5,502 nucleotides of DNA, taken from Haloquadratum sp. J07HQX50. GTDB taxonomy: Archaea > Halobacteriota > Halobacteria > Halobacteriales > Haloferacaceae. Position 1 is the first letter of the stretch; the number at the start of each line of letters is the position of its first letter. A program made the position numbers and the translations under genes. Location: NCBI GenBank assembly GCA_000416005.1, contig KE356563.1, positions 428,137 through 433,638 of the forward strand. Reading direction: 5' to 3'. The notes beneath the pieces were generated by a model. The model worked only from the letters and a program-made list of their open reading frames with translations, had not been told where the DNA came from and ran no database searches. Below, in pieces: positions 4,471 through 5,502 of this stretch.

Positions 4471-5502
4471 TCATTTCTCCCAACCGAGTGTCTTCTTTTG
4501 TTGTACACCGGTTCCATGGCCGCTTTGAGCCAGCTTACAGGAACCACCCATATACTGCAACCCGCGAAATCCATCATCAGCCAACAACAGGGATCCGTCC
4601 AAGTCAACATAATCGACTGCAGGAGCTAAGTGCCATGCTGGGGCAATTGAAGCACTCGATTCCACCATACACCCTAACATTACATCGAGTCCATGCGAAC
4701 GTGCCGTGTTCATCATCTGCTTGGCTTTGTGAGGCCCCCCGCATTTCATGAATTTGATATTGATTCCATCAACAGCATCCTCAACAGCCGGGATATCCGC
4801 CGGGACGACACAGGATTCATCGGCTATCACTGGCACTGGACTCGCTTCCGTTACCTCTCTTAATCCACGGAGATTATCCCGAGCAACCGGTTGTTCAATC
4901 AGCTCTACATTGTACGCAGGAAGCCACTCAAGTGCGTCAATCGCTTCTGCTGATGTCCATGCTTCATTCATATCAACTCTAAATACCGCCTCTGGGACAC
5001 GGTCGTGAATCGTTTGGAGTCGTTGCTTATCGGATTCGCCATTAAGCTTAATTTTTATGTATTTGAATTCGTCAGCGACTGCCTTGGCAGCCTGCTCAGC
5101 CATCCTCGGTGGGCTTGCCAGCCCTATTGTATATGATGTCTGCGGAGCACGTGCAGGATTATATCCCCACAGTTGATATATCGGAGAGTCCAAGCACTTT
5201 GCCCACAGGTCAAGCAAAGCAATGTCAATGGCGGCAAGTGCTGCACCATGGGATGGTAATTTCTCAGCCAATTGGGTAATCGATGAGGCAGGTGAATCTG
5301 AACGAGCTTTCGTCTCGATGAGCGAACGAGAGTTATTGATAGTTGTCGTAACGGTGGAGACACTCTCGTGATAATACTCCGCTGGTGCTGCAGCACCGAA
5401 TCCAATCTGCCCGGCTTCGTCGGTCATCCGAAGATAGACAACTTCGGCAGTATGTTGCTCGCCTCTGGCAATCTCAAATCGGGTTTCCAGTGTTAATGTC
5501 TC
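4471..5502 (-). CDS. Dipeptide epimerase / N-acetyl-D-glutamate racemase-like enolase-superfamily enzyme (5'-partial)
   Basis: The protein is an enolase-superfamily enzyme of the muconate-lactonizing subgroup, closest in pattern to L-Ala-D/L-Glu epimerases, which invert an alpha carbon through an enolate stabilised by Mg2+. The frame is open to the right edge: 25 codons upstream of the ATG at 5425-5427 read ETLTLETRFEIARGE and VVYLRMTDE, the conserved capping-domain start, so only a short N-terminus is missing and that ATG is not the true start. Counting from it: KIKLNG with the base pair K125/K127; metal ligands D152 (RVDMNEAW), E178 (ELIEQP) and D203 (IADESC); the opposite lysine K225 (INIKFMKCGG); GCMVESSASIA (252-262); and D275-x-D277 in YVDLDG, the DxD that binds the dipeptide amino group in known epimerases. 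343 residues are visible and the frame is intact, ending with TGA. It converges with the GCS2-like gene. DgcA-type N-acetyl-D-Glu racemase is an alternative role. Confidence 0.88.
   Translation of the reverse strand, partial: ETLTLETRFEIARGEQHTAEVVYLRMTDEAGQIGFGAAAPAEYYHESVSTVTTTINNSRSLIETKARSDSPASSITQLAEKLPSHGAALAAIDIALLDLWAKCLDSPIYQLWGYNPARAPQTSYTIGLASPPRMAEQAAKAVADEFKYIKIKLNGESDKQRLQTIHDRVPEAVFRVDMNEAWTSAEAIDALEWLPAYNVELIEQPVARDNLRGLREVTEASPVPVIADESCVVPADIPAVEDAVDGINIKFMKCGGPHKAKQMMNTARSHGLDVMLGCMVESSASIAPAWHLAPAVDYVDLDGSLLLADDGFRGLQYMGGSCKLAQSGHGTGVQQKKTLGWEK

Noticed and set aside
4351..4629. 92-codon plus-strand ORF starting with a GTG
   Set aside because: Its second half is antisense to the conserved C-terminus of the epimerase, and there is no TATA box at a useful distance.
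1..5502. CRISPR array, tRNA or rRNA genes, prophage or defence genes
   Set aside because: No regularly spaced direct repeats, no cloverleaf or conserved rRNA segments, and no recognisable phage, nuclease or toxin-antitoxin proteins were seen.

Overview
The window looks like chromosomal DNA of a low-GC haloarchaeon, most likely Haloquadratum or a close relative. The proteins are acidic (Asp/Glu rich), codon use is less GC-biased than in most Halobacteria, genes start a few bases after a TATA-like box with little or no leader, and every recognisable protein has a typical haloarchaeal form. The genus is inferred from style, not proven.

Left to right: (1) positions 1-502, + strand, the C-terminal half of a beta-ribofuranosylaminobenzene 5'-phosphate (beta-RFAP) synthase-like GHMP-family gene. 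It runs off the left edge and is broken by two single-base insertions near 111 and 151. (2) 503-715, a non-coding spacer with a strong hairpin and a TATA box. (3) 716-1036, a complete transcript cleavage factor TFS gene. (4) 1037-1415, a 379-base gap without a convincing gene, ending in a promoter. (5) 1416-2191, a PspA/IM30-family gene cut in two by a one-base loss in an A run at 1778-1782. (6) 2263-3834, an intact 523-residue member of the glutamate-cysteine ligase (GCS2) superfamily. (7) 3835-4470, 636 bases without a gene, rich in small hairpins and containing a stretch that resembles the right end of a haloarchaeal IS200/IS605 (TnpB-type) element. (8) 4471-5502, minus strand, a dipeptide-epimerase/enolase-superfamily gene that converges on the rest and runs off the right edge, missing only its first few residues.

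The first four genes all read rightward but are separated by spacers, mostly with their own promoter signals, so they look like single transcription units rather than one operon. The themes are stress and housekeeping: transcription-elongation proofreading (TFS), membrane stress (PspA), a possible thiol or gamma-glutamyl ligase, and amino-acid/dipeptide epimerisation. No complete new multi-gene system is visible. The most striking signal is three single-base frame disruptions in two otherwise well-conserved genes, beside three intact genes. Either this strain is losing the RFAP-synthase-like gene and PspA, or the assembly carries indel errors there. Second is the hairpin-rich, possibly transposon-derived gap between the convergent genes at 3835-4470.
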